Origin: Streptomyces roseofulvus
GTDB taxonomy: Bacteria > Actinomycetota > Actinomycetes > Streptomycetales > Streptomycetaceae
Direction: 5' to 3'
Length of the DNA: 64,000 nucleotides
Assembly: GCF_039534915.1 (NCBI RefSeq)
Contig: NZ_BAAAWE010000001.1
Location: forward strand, 6,634,001 to 6,698,000
How positions within the stretch are numbered: the stretch's first letter is position 1; each line of letters opens with the position of its first letter. The notes under the pieces were generated by a model. That model did no database searches. It worked only from the letters and a program-made list of their open reading frames with translations, and had not been told where the DNA came from. The translations under genes and the position numbers were made by a program. Shown piece after piece: positions 16,825 to 25,201 of the stretch.

Positions 16825-18150
16825 ATGGGGAACACGAAGACGACCGCGCTCTCGGGCGCTGTGCTGGCCGCCGTGATGCTCGCGCTGTCGGCGTGCGGCG
16901 GCGGAGGTGGTGGTGCCACCGGAGAGGTGGCCGCCCCGCCGTCCGACCCGAAGGAGGTCTCGGGCGAGATCAAGGTCCTCACGCAGCGGACCGACCTGGT
17001 GCAGAACGGGACGCTCCAGAAGTACGCGGCGGAGTTCAACAAGATCTACCCCAAGGTGAAGGTGAAGTTCGACGGCATCACCGACTACGAGGGGGAGGTG
17101 AAGATCCGCATGAACACCAACGCGTACGGTGACGTGCTCCTCATCCCCGGCGCGGTGGCCAAGAGCGACTACCCGAAGTTCTTCGCGCCCCTCGGCACCA
17201 CCGCCGAGCTGTCGAAGTACCGCTTCAGCGACAAGGCCGAGGTGGACGGCAAGGTCTACGGCATCGCCCAGTTCGGCACCGCCAACGGCTTCGTCTACAA
17301 CAAGAAGCTCTGGAAGCGGGCCGGCGTGACCGCGTGGCCGAAGACCCCGGACGAGTTCCTGGCGGGCCTGAAGGCGGTGAAGGAGAAGACCGGCGCCACG
17401 CCGTACTACACCAACTTCAAGGACGGCTGGCCGATGGTCCAGTGGACCAGCAACCTCGGCGTCGTCGGCTGCGACGCCCAGGCGAGCAACGCGCTTGCCG
17501 GCCCGGTCTCGCCCTGGAAGGCCGGGGGCGAGCTCAACACCATCGACACCCTCCTGTACGACATCGTGAAGCAGGGCCTGTCGGAGAAGGACCCGACCAC
17601 CACCAACTGGGAGACCTCCAAGGCGTTCCTCGGTGGGGGTGAGATCGCCACGATGATGCTCGGTTCCTGGTCGATCACGCAGATGCAGGACGCGGCGAAG
17701 AAGGCCGGTGGCACGCCGGAGGACATCGGCTTCATGCCCTTCCCGATCCAGAAGGACGGCAAGCACTGCGCCGGCCTGGTGTCCGACTACCAGCAGGCCG
17801 TGAGCGTCCACTCGCACAACAAGCCCGCGGCGCGTGCCTGGGTGGACTGGTTCACCGAGAAGTCCGGCTTCGCGGAGAAGGAGGGCGTGGTCTCCGCGGT
17901 GAAGTCCGCCCCGATGCCCGCCACGCTGAAGGAGTTCGTTGACAACGATGTCAGATTCTTCGACCGCTCCGAGGCGAAGACCGCGGCCGTCAACGACATC
18001 GACGAGGCGGCCGAGATCGGCCTCAACAAGCCGGACTACCGCCAGAAGCTGATCGACACGGCCCGCGGCGCCGCCAAGGGCAGCCTGGAGGACTTCTTCG
18101 CTGACCTCGACAAGAGGTGGGACGAGGCGGCGAAGACCGTCGGTAGCTGA
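16825..18150 (+). CDS. Sugar ABC transporter substrate-binding lipoprotein
   Basis: 441 residues. The lipoprotein signal peptide ends in the lipobox LSAC (Cys24) followed by a glycine-rich spacer. The mature part is a family-1 solute-binding protein: EIKVLTQRTDL, KYAAEFNKIYPKVKVKF, YGIAQFGTANGFVYNKKLW and WPKTPDEFLAGLKAVKEKTG. It captures oligosaccharides at the cell surface for the two permeases encoded just downstream. Mannan context and type B operators suggest beta-manno-oligosaccharides. GGAG precedes the ATG. The gap to the permease gene is about 80 bases. Confidence 0.9.
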   Translation: MGNTKTTALSGAVLAAVMLALSACGGGGGGATGEVAAPPSDPKEVSGEIKVLTQRTDLVQNGTLQKYAAEFNKIYPKVKVKFDGITDYEGEVKIRMNTNAYGDVLLIPGAVAKSDYPKFFAPLGTTAELSKYRFSDKAEVDGKVYGIAQFGTANGFVYNKKLWKRAGVTAWPKTPDEFLAGLKAVKEKTGATPYYTNFKDGWPMVQWTSNLGVVGCDAQASNALAGPVSPWKAGGELNTIDTLLYDIVKQGLSEKDPTTTNWETSKAFLGGGEIATMMLGSWSITQMQDAAKKAGGTPEDIGFMPFPIQKDGKHCAGLVSDYQQAVSVHSHNKPAARAWVDWFTEKSGFAEKEGVVSAVKSAPMPATLKEFVDNDVRFFDRSEAKTAAVNDIDEAAEIGLNKPDYRQKLIDTARGAAKGSLEDFFADLDKRWDEAAKTVGS

Positions 18151-18229
18151 TACCGGCGGAGTGGCCCCGGCCGCACGACACCGGCCGGGGCCCCTGGACC
18201 TTCCGCAGCCGCGGACACGAAAGGCCGAC

Positions 18230-19246
18230 ATGACCCAGACCACCGACACCGCACCAGAGGGCGCCGCCATGACAGGGCGATCCAGCACGGACAAGGCCGA
18301 GGCCGACACGCTAGGGAGGCGGTCTCGCCCGGCGGGCCGCCGGCGCGGCCCCACCGCCGGCCGGACGAGATCCTGGCGTGATTCGCCGCTGCGGCGGATC
18401 ACGCCCTGGCTCTTCCTGGCGGCCCCGCTCGCCCTGCTGATCACGTTCACCTACGTCCCCGTCGCGAGCATGATCTCGTACAGCTTCACCGACTGGGACG
18501 GCGTGAGCCCGGACCGGGAGTACGTGGGATTCGACAACTACGTCCGGATCTTCACCCGTCCCGAGTTCTTCCGCGTCTTCTTCGTCAGCGGCTACTACCT
18601 CGCGGCGTCCGTGGTCCAGATCGCCGTCGCCCTGTACTTCGCGGTGATCCTCAGCTTCAACCTGCGGTTCCGCAGCTTCTTCAAGGGGATCCTCTTCTTC
18701 CCCTACCTGATCAACGGCGTCGCGATCGGCTTCGTCTTCCTGTACTTCTTCCAGGACGGCGGCACCCTCGACTCCGTGCTCGCCTGGCTCGGCGTGACCT
18801 CCGACCATCCCTGGCTCGGTGACCCGACCTCCGCGAACGTCTCCCTCGCGGGCGTCTCCGTCTGGCGCTTCACCGGACTGAACTTCGTCCTCTTCCTCGG
18901 CGCGATCCAGTCGATCCCGGGCGAGCTGTACGAGGCGGCGGAGCTCGACGGGGCGGGGAAGTGGAAGCAGTTCCGGCACATCATCGCCCCCAGCATCAAG
19001 CCCGTCATCAGCCTCAGCGCGATCCTGGCGATCTCCGGCTCGCTGTCGGTCTTCGAGATCCCCTACATCATGACCGGCGGCGCCACCGGCACCCAGACCT
19101 TCGTGATCCAGACGATCAAACTCGCCTTCCAGTTCAACAAGACCGGCCTGGCCTCGGCCGCGGCCGTGGTGCTGCTCCTGATCATCCTGCTGATCACCTG
19201 GATCCAGCGCCGGCTCGTGCCCGACGACAAGGTGGACCTCGTATGA
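18230..19246 (+). CDS. ABC sugar transporter permease, MalF-type
   Basis: 338 residues from ATG 18230. A charged cytoplasmic N-terminus of about 60 residues precedes six predicted membrane segments beginning ITPWLFLAAPLALLITF. The EAA loop that contacts the ATPase is ELYEAAELDGAGKWKQF. It forms the importer channel with the next gene. No ATP-binding subunit is encoded in this unit, which is normal for Streptomyces sugar importers sharing one multitask ATPase; that assignment is inference. Confidence 0.9.
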   Translation: MTQTTDTAPEGAAMTGRSSTDKAEADTLGRRSRPAGRRRGPTAGRTRSWRDSPLRRITPWLFLAAPLALLITFTYVPVASMISYSFTDWDGVSPDREYVGFDNYVRIFTRPEFFRVFFVSGYYLAASVVQIAVALYFAVILSFNLRFRSFFKGILFFPYLINGVAIGFVFLYFFQDGGTLDSVLAWLGVTSDHPWLGDPTSANVSLAGVSVWRFTGLNFVLFLGAIQSIPGELYEAAELDGAGKWKQFRHIIAPSIKPVISLSAILAISGSLSVFEIPYIMTGGATGTQTFVIQTIKLAFQFNKTGLASAAAVVLLLIILLITWIQRRLVPDDKVDLV

Positions 19247-20121
19247 CCTCCTCCGACCTCACCCCCGCCACCATGGAAGGGCCGCGCAGCTCCCGCCGTC
19301 GGCTGCCCGTCGGAGGCGCCCTGACCTACCTGTCGCTGATCGTGGCCTCCGCGGTCGTCCTGATCCCGCTGGCCGTCGTCTTCCTCACCTCGCTCAAGAC
19401 GTCGGAGGAGGTCGGCTCGGGCGGTGCGCTCTCCCTGCCCGGGAACTGGTTCAACTTCGAGAACTACGTCACCGCGTTCAACGACGGCAAGATGCTGACG
19501 GCGTTCGGGAACACCGCGTTCATCCTCGTCTTCTCGATCGGCGGGACGGTGATCATCGGCTCCATGACCGCGTACGCCGTCGACCGCTTCGACTTCCGCG
19601 GCAAGAAGCTCGTCATGGCCGGCTTCCTGATCGCCACCCTCGTCCCCAGCGTCACCACCCAGGTCGCGACCTTCCAGGTGATCAACAGCTTCAGCCTCGT
19701 CGACACCCGCTGGGCCCCGATCCTGCTCTACATGGGTACCGACATCGTCTCGGTCTACATCTTCCTGCAGTTCATCCGGGGCATCCCCGTCTCGCTGGAC
19801 GAAGCCGCCCGGCTCGACGGGGCCAACGCCTTCACCATCTACCGGAAGATCATCTTCCCGCTGCTCAAGCCCGCGATCGCGACCGTCGTCATCATCAAGG
19901 GGATCACCACCTACAACGACTTCTACATCCCCTTCCTCTACATGCACTCCGAGGACCTGGGGACGATCTCCACCGCGCTCTTCCGCTTCAAGGGACCCTT
20001 CGGGGCGCACTGGGAAGCCATCTCGGCCGGCGCGATCCTCGTCATCGTCCCCACGCTGGTGGTCTTCCTGCTCCTCCAGCGCTGGATCTACAACGGCTTC
20101 GCCCAGGGAGCCACCAAGTAG
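19243..20121 (+). CDS. ABC sugar transporter permease, MalG-type
   Basis: 292 residues. ATG 19243 overlaps the stop of the previous permease (ATGA). Six membrane segments are predicted, beginning LTYLSLIVASAVVLIPLAVVFLTSLK. The EAA loop is PVSLDEAARLDGANAFTIYRKI. It is the second half of the importer channel, and the operon ends at the hairpin 20146-20177. Confidence 0.9.
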   Translation: MTSSDLTPATMEGPRSSRRRLPVGGALTYLSLIVASAVVLIPLAVVFLTSLKTSEEVGSGGALSLPGNWFNFENYVTAFNDGKMLTAFGNTAFILVFSIGGTVIIGSMTAYAVDRFDFRGKKLVMAGFLIATLVPSVTTQVATFQVINSFSLVDTRWAPILLYMGTDIVSVYIFLQFIRGIPVSLDEAARLDGANAFTIYRKIIFPLLKPAIATVVIIKGITTYNDFYIPFLYMHSEDLGTISTALFRFKGPFGAHWEAISAGAILVIVPTLVVFLLLQRWIYNGFAQGATK

Positions 20122-20145
20122 CGGTGCCAAGAGGCGGGGGCCGGG

Positions 20146-20177
20146 CCGTACGGGGGAGCGGACCGGCTCCCGTACGG
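20146..20177. terminator. Stem-loop between the ABC operon and the second lacI gene
   Basis: 9-bp arms CCGTACGGG (20146-20154) and CCCGTACGG (20169-20177), with additional inner pairing. It lies 25 bases after the permease stop and 20 bases after the convergent lacI-type gene. Confidence 0.65.
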
Positions 20178-20196
20178 TCTCCCCGTGGACGGGCGG

Positions 20197-21225
20197 TCAG
20201 CGGCGGCCGGGCTCCGGCGGCGGAGCCGTACTGCCCCGGGGCACGAAGTGCGCGTACCCCTCGCGGATGCTGTCGATGTCCTCCCCGTCGATCTGGGCGA
20301 GCAGCGCGGTCGCGGAGCGGGCCCCGTACGCCGGGATGTCGCGGCTGACGGCCGACAGCGTCGGGCGCACCACCTGCGTCAGCGGCGACTCGTCCCAGGC
20401 CACCACCGACAGGTCGGCGGGGATCGACAGGCTCAGTTCCTGGGCCACGGACAGCGCGGCGACCGCCATGATGTCGTTGTCGAACACGATCGCCGTCGGC
20501 CGCTCGGGGGCGATCAGCAGGGCCCGCGCGGCCCGCGCGCCCTCGTCCCCGGTGTAGTCGGTGTGCACCACGGTCGCCGCGGGGACGCCTGCCTCCCGGC
20601 AGACCTCCGCGAGCGCGGCGTCGCGGACGGCGGTGTGCGCGAGCGCGGCGGGGCCCGCCACCCGCGCGATCCGCCGGTGTCCCAGCGCCGCCAGGTAGCG
20701 CACGATCTCGCGCACGCTCTCGCCGTCGTCCGACCAGACGGCCGGCAGTCCCCCGGCGACGTCCGGCGGCCCGATGGCCACCGCGGGCAGCCCCATCTCC
20801 CGCACCGCGCCGACCCGGTCGTCATCGGTCTGCAGGTCCATGAGGAAGACGCCGTCGACCCGCCGCTCGCCCCACCAGCGCCGGCAGATCTCGATCTCCT
20901 GCTCCTGGTCCGTCACCATCTGGAGCATCAGCGCGTACGCGTGCTCGGCGAGCACCGTCTCCACGCCGCTGATGAACTCCATGAAGAACGGCTCGACCCC
21001 CAGTGTCCGTGCCGGCCGCCGGACCACCAGCCCGACCGCCTGCGCACGCCCGCCGGTCAGCGCCCGGGCGGCGCTGTTCGGGCGCCAGCCCAGCTCCTCG
21101 GCGATGCTCTTGATCGAGGCTCGGGTGGCCTCCGACACTCCGGGCTGGTCGTTGAGCGCGTACGAGACCGCCACCTTCGACACTCCCGCCCGACGTGCGA
21201 TGTCCGCCATCGTCGGCCGTTTCAC
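20197..21225 (-). CDS. LacI-family sugar regulator (second of two)
   Basis: 342 residues from the GTG at 21225, preferred over the GTG at 21231 because GGAGC then sits about 11 bases upstream. The DNA-binding part is PTMADIARRAGVSKVAVSYALN, with QPGVSEATRASI and hinge GWRPNSAARALTGGR. The core ends SVVAWDESPLTQVVRPTLSAVSRD. It is clearly paralogous to the regulator at 13105-14151; both share LGVEPFFMEFISG-like segments. Its recognition helix has SKVAVS rather than SKGAVS, so the two may read the two different operator types. It faces the frameshifted mannanase gene head to head. Confidence 0.9.
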   Translation of the reverse strand: MKRPTMADIARRAGVSKVAVSYALNDQPGVSEATRASIKSIAEELGWRPNSAARALTGGRAQAVGLVVRRPARTLGVEPFFMEFISGVETVLAEHAYALMLQMVTDQEQEIEICRRWWGERRVDGVFLMDLQTDDDRVGAVREMGLPAVAIGPPDVAGGLPAVWSDDGESVREIVRYLAALGHRRIARVAGPAALAHTAVRDAALAEVCREAGVPAATVVHTDYTGDEGARAARALLIAPERPTAIVFDNDIMAVAALSVAQELSLSIPADLSVVAWDESPLTQVVRPTLSAVSRDIPAYGARSATALLAQIDGEDIDSIREGYAHFVPRGSTAPPPEPGRR

Positions 21226-21362
21226 TGCCACCCCAGCTCCATCCTGAACCCTCGACACCCCGACCCTACCGCCAGGACGCGCCGCGGGCGGTTCCTCCAC
21301 TCCCTCCCGACGAAAGGGAACCCAGGAGCAGGTCCTCCCGCGCCGTTCCACGGGCGGGACGG

Positions 21363-22703
21363 GTGGGGCCGACGGCCCTCCTCCTCGCGGTCGTCCTGGC
21401 CCTCGCCGGCCTCCTCGCCGCCCGCCCCGCACCCGCCGTCGCCGATGACGCCGACTCCTTCGTCACCCGCTGCGGTATCCGCTTCTGCCTCGACGGCAGG
21501 GAGTACTTCATCGCCGGCGCCAACGCCTACGACATGTTCACCTTCGGGTCGGGATCCGGTGACACCGAGACCCGGTACATGGACAAGGCCCGCATCGACG
21601 CCCATGTCGCCCGCATGGTGGCCGACGGCGTCGACGTCGCCCTCGTCTGGATGTTCAGCCACGAGAGCTGGCACGGCTTCGAGGAGCGCGAGGGCGAGTT
21701 CAACGAGCAGCAGTACGCCGCCTTCGACTACGTCATCGAGTCGGCGAAGGCCCACGGCCTGCGCCTGATCCCCGTCTTCGAGAACTACTGGGAGGCGTAC
21801 GGGGGCATCGACACCCGCCTGCGCTGGGAGGGCCTCTCCGGCGGCGGTCCGGCCCGCGCCGCCTTCTTCGACCAGAACCGCTGCCCGGGCTGCTTCACCT
21901 CGTACAAGAACTCCGTCTCCCACGCCCTCAACCGCACCAACCACTACAGCGGCGTGAAGTACAAGGACGAGCCGGCGATCTTCGCCTGGGAGCTCATGAA
22001 CGAGCCCCGCTACGAGGGCCAGAGCGCCGCCGAGAACGTCGACGGCACGACCCTGCGGGCCTGGGTCGACGAGATGGGCGCCTTCGTGAAGTCCATCGAC
22101 CCGAACCACCTCCTCGGCGCCGGGACCGAGGGCCACGGCACGAAGTACGGCTTCGGCGGCGACTCGGGCAACCCCTTCGTCCACACCCAGAAGTCCCCGT
22201 ACATCGATTTCGCCTCCGCCCACCCCTACCCGACCGAGCACTGGGCGGACCTGAGCATCGAGGAGACCAAGGATCTCGTCCGCGCCTGGATCCGCGACTC
22301 CCACGAGGTCGTCGGCAAGCCCTTCTTCATGGGCGAGTTCAATGTCCACAACGTCGATCGCGCCCTGTGGTGGCGGGAGATCTACACCGCATTCGAAGAG
22401 GCGGGCGGCGACGGCAGCGCCTTGTGGTGGTACCAGGACCGCGGCATCGACGGGAAGTTCGGCGTCTCCCAGGGCGCGTCCGAACTCGCCGTCTTCCACG
22501 CCCACTCCGATCGCATGGCCGCGAAGAGCGGCCTCCCCGGCTCCACGCCGTCTCCTACCCCGACCGACCCGGCCACGCCGCCACCCCCCGTCCGACGGAC
22601 CCCACGACCCCGCCCACGACTCCGTCCACCACCCCCGCCCCCACCGGCTGCGCCGTCACCTACACGCTCTCCGACTGGGGCGCCACCTTCAACGGCAGCG
22701 TGA
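21363..22703 (+). CDS. Secreted GH5 mannanase (subfamily 7-like), frameshifted before its CBM2
   Basis: A hydrophobic signal segment (TALLLAVVLALAGLLAARPAPAVA) is followed by an intact GH5 domain: FIAGANAYDMFTFGSG, FAWELMNEPRYEG with the acid/base Glu, and FFMGEFNVHNVDRA with the nucleophile Glu. It resembles GH5_7 mannan endo-1,4-beta-mannosidases and differs from the other two mannanases here. After the Pro/Thr linker the frame slips into a proline/arginine-rich tail and stops at 22703, while the CBM2 continues in other frames. The start is uncertain: GTG 21363 is the nearest codon to the signal peptide but has a poor ribosome binding site. The enzyme may still be made without its binding module. 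Confidence 0.75.
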   Translation: MGPTALLLAVVLALAGLLAARPAPAVADDADSFVTRCGIRFCLDGREYFIAGANAYDMFTFGSGSGDTETRYMDKARIDAHVARMVADGVDVALVWMFSHESWHGFEEREGEFNEQQYAAFDYVIESAKAHGLRLIPVFENYWEAYGGIDTRLRWEGLSGGGPARAAFFDQNRCPGCFTSYKNSVSHALNRTNHYSGVKYKDEPAIFAWELMNEPRYEGQSAAENVDGTTLRAWVDEMGAFVKSIDPNHLLGAGTEGHGTKYGFGGDSGNPFVHTQKSPYIDFASAHPYPTEHWADLSIEETKDLVRAWIRDSHEVVGKPFFMGEFNVHNVDRALWWREIYTAFEEAGGDGSALWWYQDRGIDGKFGVSQGASELAVFHAHSDRMAAKSGLPGSTPSPTPTDPATPPPPVRRTPRPRPRLRPPPPPPPAAPSPTRSPTGAPPSTAA

Positions 22704-22965
22704 CGATCCGCAACACCGGCTCCACCCCCGTCGGAGGCTGGCAGCTCGTCTTCGCCTTCCCCGGTGACCAGCCTTCACCCAGATGTGGAACGCCGTACCC
22801 GCCCAGGACGGCCGGACCGTCACCGCGAGCAACCCGTCCGGCTACAACGTCACCATCGCCCCGGGAGCCGACGTGGACTTCGGTTTCAGCGGCACGCCGG
22901 TGGCCGGCACCAACGGGGCGCCGGCCGCGTTCACCCTCAACGGGAAGACCTGCGCGACCGCCTGA
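22646..22965 (+). pseudogene. CBM2 module split over two further reading frames
   Basis: The first part (GCAVTYTLSDWGATFNGSVT to GGWQLVFAFPGDQ) reads in one frame from 22646. The second (TQMWNAVPAQDGRTV to AFTLNGKTCATA) reads in a third frame and stops at 22965. Joined with the upstream mannanase they make one normal CBM2 of about 105 residues. Two single-base indels are needed: one in the linker near a run of C at about 22580-22587, and one near 22774-22780. Either real decay or sequencing error would explain this. Confidence 0.75.
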
Positions 22966-22984
22966 CCGCACACACCGCAGTGAA

Positions 22985-23008
22985 GGGTGCCCGCACACGC
23001 GGGCACCC
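22985..23008. terminator. Stem-loop after the CBM2 remnant
   Basis: 10-bp perfect arms (GGGTGCCCGC and GCGGGCACCC) with a 4-base loop, 20 bases after the 22965 stop. This supports 22965 as the original gene end. From here to 23376 I see no gene. Confidence 0.7.
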
Positions 23009-23376
23009 CGCTTCGGCATCTCCGCACTCGATGCCCTCCACGGGCGTTTCCGCTCCCGGGCTTCTCCGGTACCGCGGTCCTCCGGCCCGAGACCCCGGAC
23101 CGGGGCGGACCAGCGAGGGGCCACGGTGGTTTAACCAGGGTTTCGCAAATCTTCCGAGCGTCCCCGCCGGCGCTGGAATCGAGGGGCCCGCGCGCCGCAT
23201 GCTTCTACGAGAGCACGCCGCCGTCCTCGCCCCAGGAGGACTCCGGCCGTCCCACGGCCGCGGATCCGGGCCGCCTCGTACGCGTCGGGCCTCCGCCCCT
23301 GGCCCACGCGCCGCCACCGGACGCGTGCCACGGCGAGAGGCGCGGCCGGCCCCGACGAAGGAAGCCCGCAGAAACC

Positions 23377-25137
23377 ATGAATCACAGTCCGCTCGACCAC
23401 CGTTACCGGGGCGAACACCCGATCCGTACGGTCCACTACCTCTTCCGGCCCGACCGGACACGGCTCGCCGGGGCCGTCGCGGTCTTCTTCGCCAAGCACG
23501 CGCCCGTCTGGCTGCTCCCACCGGTGACGGCGAACGTCATCGACGTCGTCGTCGAGCACCGGCCGATCGCCGAACTGTGGTGGAACTGCGCCGTGATGCT
23601 CACGGTTCTCCTCCTGAACCCACCCCTGCACCTGCTGTACGTCCGCTGGACGCACGGGGCGATCCGCCGACTCGGCCGCGACCTGAGGTCCGCCCTCGTG
23701 ACCCGGATGCAGCAGCTCTCCATCGGCTTCCACAGCCGCACCAGCTCGTCCGTGCTGCACGCCAAGGTGGTCCGGGACGTCGAGACGCTGGAGACGGGAC
23801 TCCAGCAGACCGCGGACAACGGCCTCACGGCCGTCGCGACCCTGGCGGGCGGCCTCGCCGTCATCGCCGTCGTCACCCCGCTCTTCCTGCCGGTCTTCCT
23901 CGTCCTCGTCCCCGTCGCCGTGCTGCTGATCGGCGCCCTTCGCGCGAGGCTGGGCGAGGGGAACACCTCGTACCGCCGCTCGGTCGAGCGCATGTCCGCC
24001 TCCGTCAGCGACATGACCACCCTCATCCCCATCACCCGCGCCCACGCCCTGGAGCGCACGGCCCTGGGCCGCGTCGGACGCGAGCTCGACCGGGTGCAGC
24101 GGGAGGGGACGCGGCTCGACCTGCTCAACGCCCGCTTCGGCTCCCTGTCCTGGGTCGTCTTCAACGGACTCGGCACGGCCTGCCTCGCGGGCGCGGCGCT
24201 CGTCGCGTACTACGGGTGGACGTCGGTGACCCCGGGCGAGGTCGTCATGCTCAGCGCCTACTTCTCCACCCTCACCGGCGCCGTCACGAGCCTGCTCGCG
24301 CTGGCCCCCGTCGTGGGCAAGGGAGTGGAGTCCCTCAAGTCCGTCGGCGAGGTCCTCCAGGCGCCCGACCTGGAGGTCAACGACGGCAAGCGGAGGGTGG
24401 ACGCGGTCGCCGGGGCGTTCCGCTTCGAGGGCGCGGGCCTCACGCACGGGGGCGGCGACGAGCCCGCCCTGCGCGACGTGGACCTGGACGTGCCGGTCGG
24501 CACCACCCTCGCGATCGTCGGCGGCTCCGGCGCGGGGAAGTCCACCCTGCTCAACCTGGTGCTCGGCTTCCACCGCCCCACGGCGGGCCGGGTCCTCCTG
24601 GACGGCCAGGACATGGCCGACCTCGACCTGCGGAGCTTCCGCAGGTTCGTCTCCGTCGTCCCCCAGGAGTCCGTCCTCTTCGAGGGGAGCGTCCGGGAGA
24701 ACATCACGTACGGGATGGAGCGCGTCGACGAGGAGACGCTGCGGCGCGCCCTGCGCGACGCCAACGCCGCCGAGTTCGTCGACGCGCTGCCGGACGGCCT
24801 CGACACCGTGGTCGGTGAGCGCGGCACCCGGCTCTCGGGCGGCCAGCGCCAGCGGCTCGCCATCGCCCGCGCCCTCATCCGCGACCCCCGGGTGCTGGTG
24901 CTCGACGAGGCCACGTCGGCGCTCGACGCCCGCTCCGAGGCGCAGGTCCAGGAGGCGCTCGGGCGTCTCGTCGCCGGCCGGACGGTCTTCGTCGTGGCGC
25001 ACCGCCTCTCCACCATCAGGCGGGCCGACCGCATCGTGGTGCTGGAGCGGGGGCGGGTGGTGGAGTCCGGAAGCCACCGGGAACTGCTCGGCCGCGACTC
25101 GGCCTACGCGCGCCTGCAGGCGACCCAGCTGGCCTGA
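23377..25137 (+). CDS. ABC exporter, fused permease and ATPase
   Basis: 586 residues from ATG 23377. The N-terminal half has about six membrane segments (from LAGAVAVFFAKHAPVWLL to LAGAALVAYYGW). The C-terminal ATPase has Walker A GGSGAGKSTLL, Q-loop VVPQESVLFEGSV, signature LSGGQRQRLAIARAL, Walker B VLVLDEATSALD and the H-loop VAHRLSTI. It is a half-transporter that would work as a dimer to export lipid, peptide or drug-like substrates. It lies between two mannanase genes but nothing in it points to mannan. It is flanked by its own terminators, so probably an independent unit. Confidence 0.88.
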   Translation: MNHSPLDHRYRGEHPIRTVHYLFRPDRTRLAGAVAVFFAKHAPVWLLPPVTANVIDVVVEHRPIAELWWNCAVMLTVLLLNPPLHLLYVRWTHGAIRRLGRDLRSALVTRMQQLSIGFHSRTSSSVLHAKVVRDVETLETGLQQTADNGLTAVATLAGGLAVIAVVTPLFLPVFLVLVPVAVLLIGALRARLGEGNTSYRRSVERMSASVSDMTTLIPITRAHALERTALGRVGRELDRVQREGTRLDLLNARFGSLSWVVFNGLGTACLAGAALVAYYGWTSVTPGEVVMLSAYFSTLTGAVTSLLALAPVVGKGVESLKSVGEVLQAPDLEVNDGKRRVDAVAGAFRFEGAGLTHGGGDEPALRDVDLDVPVGTTLAIVGGSGAGKSTLLNLVLGFHRPTAGRVLLDGQDMADLDLRSFRRFVSVVPQESVLFEGSVRENITYGMERVDEETLRRALRDANAAEFVDALPDGLDTVVGERGTRLSGGQRQRLAIARALIRDPRVLVLDEATSALDARSEAQVQEALGRLVAGRTVFVVAHRLSTIRRADRIVVLERGRVVESGSHRELLGRDSAYARLQATQLA

Positions 25138-25156
25138 TCCGGAGTACGACGCGGGA

Positions 25157-25186
25157 CGCCCTCCCGCCGTTCGGGACGGGAGGGCG
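25157..25186. terminator. Bidirectional stem-loop
   Basis: 10-bp arms CGCCCTCCCG (25157-25166) and CGGGAGGGCG (25177-25186), followed by a short T-rich stretch (CCTTT). Lies between the convergent exporter and mannanase genes. Confidence 0.75.
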
Positions 25187-25201
25187 CCTTTCGGGGAGCG
25201 G

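Noticed and set aside
17941..17952. GACAACGATGTC inside the substrate-binding-protein gene
   Set aside because: One mismatch, mid-gene, encodes Asp-Asn-Asp-Val; not counted as an operator.
23130..23146. TTTAACCAGGGTTTCG upstream of the ABC exporter as a type B operator
   Set aside because: The centre has two extra bases relative to TTNACCGGTTNA, breaking the symmetry, and the exporter is not clearly part of the mannan regulon.
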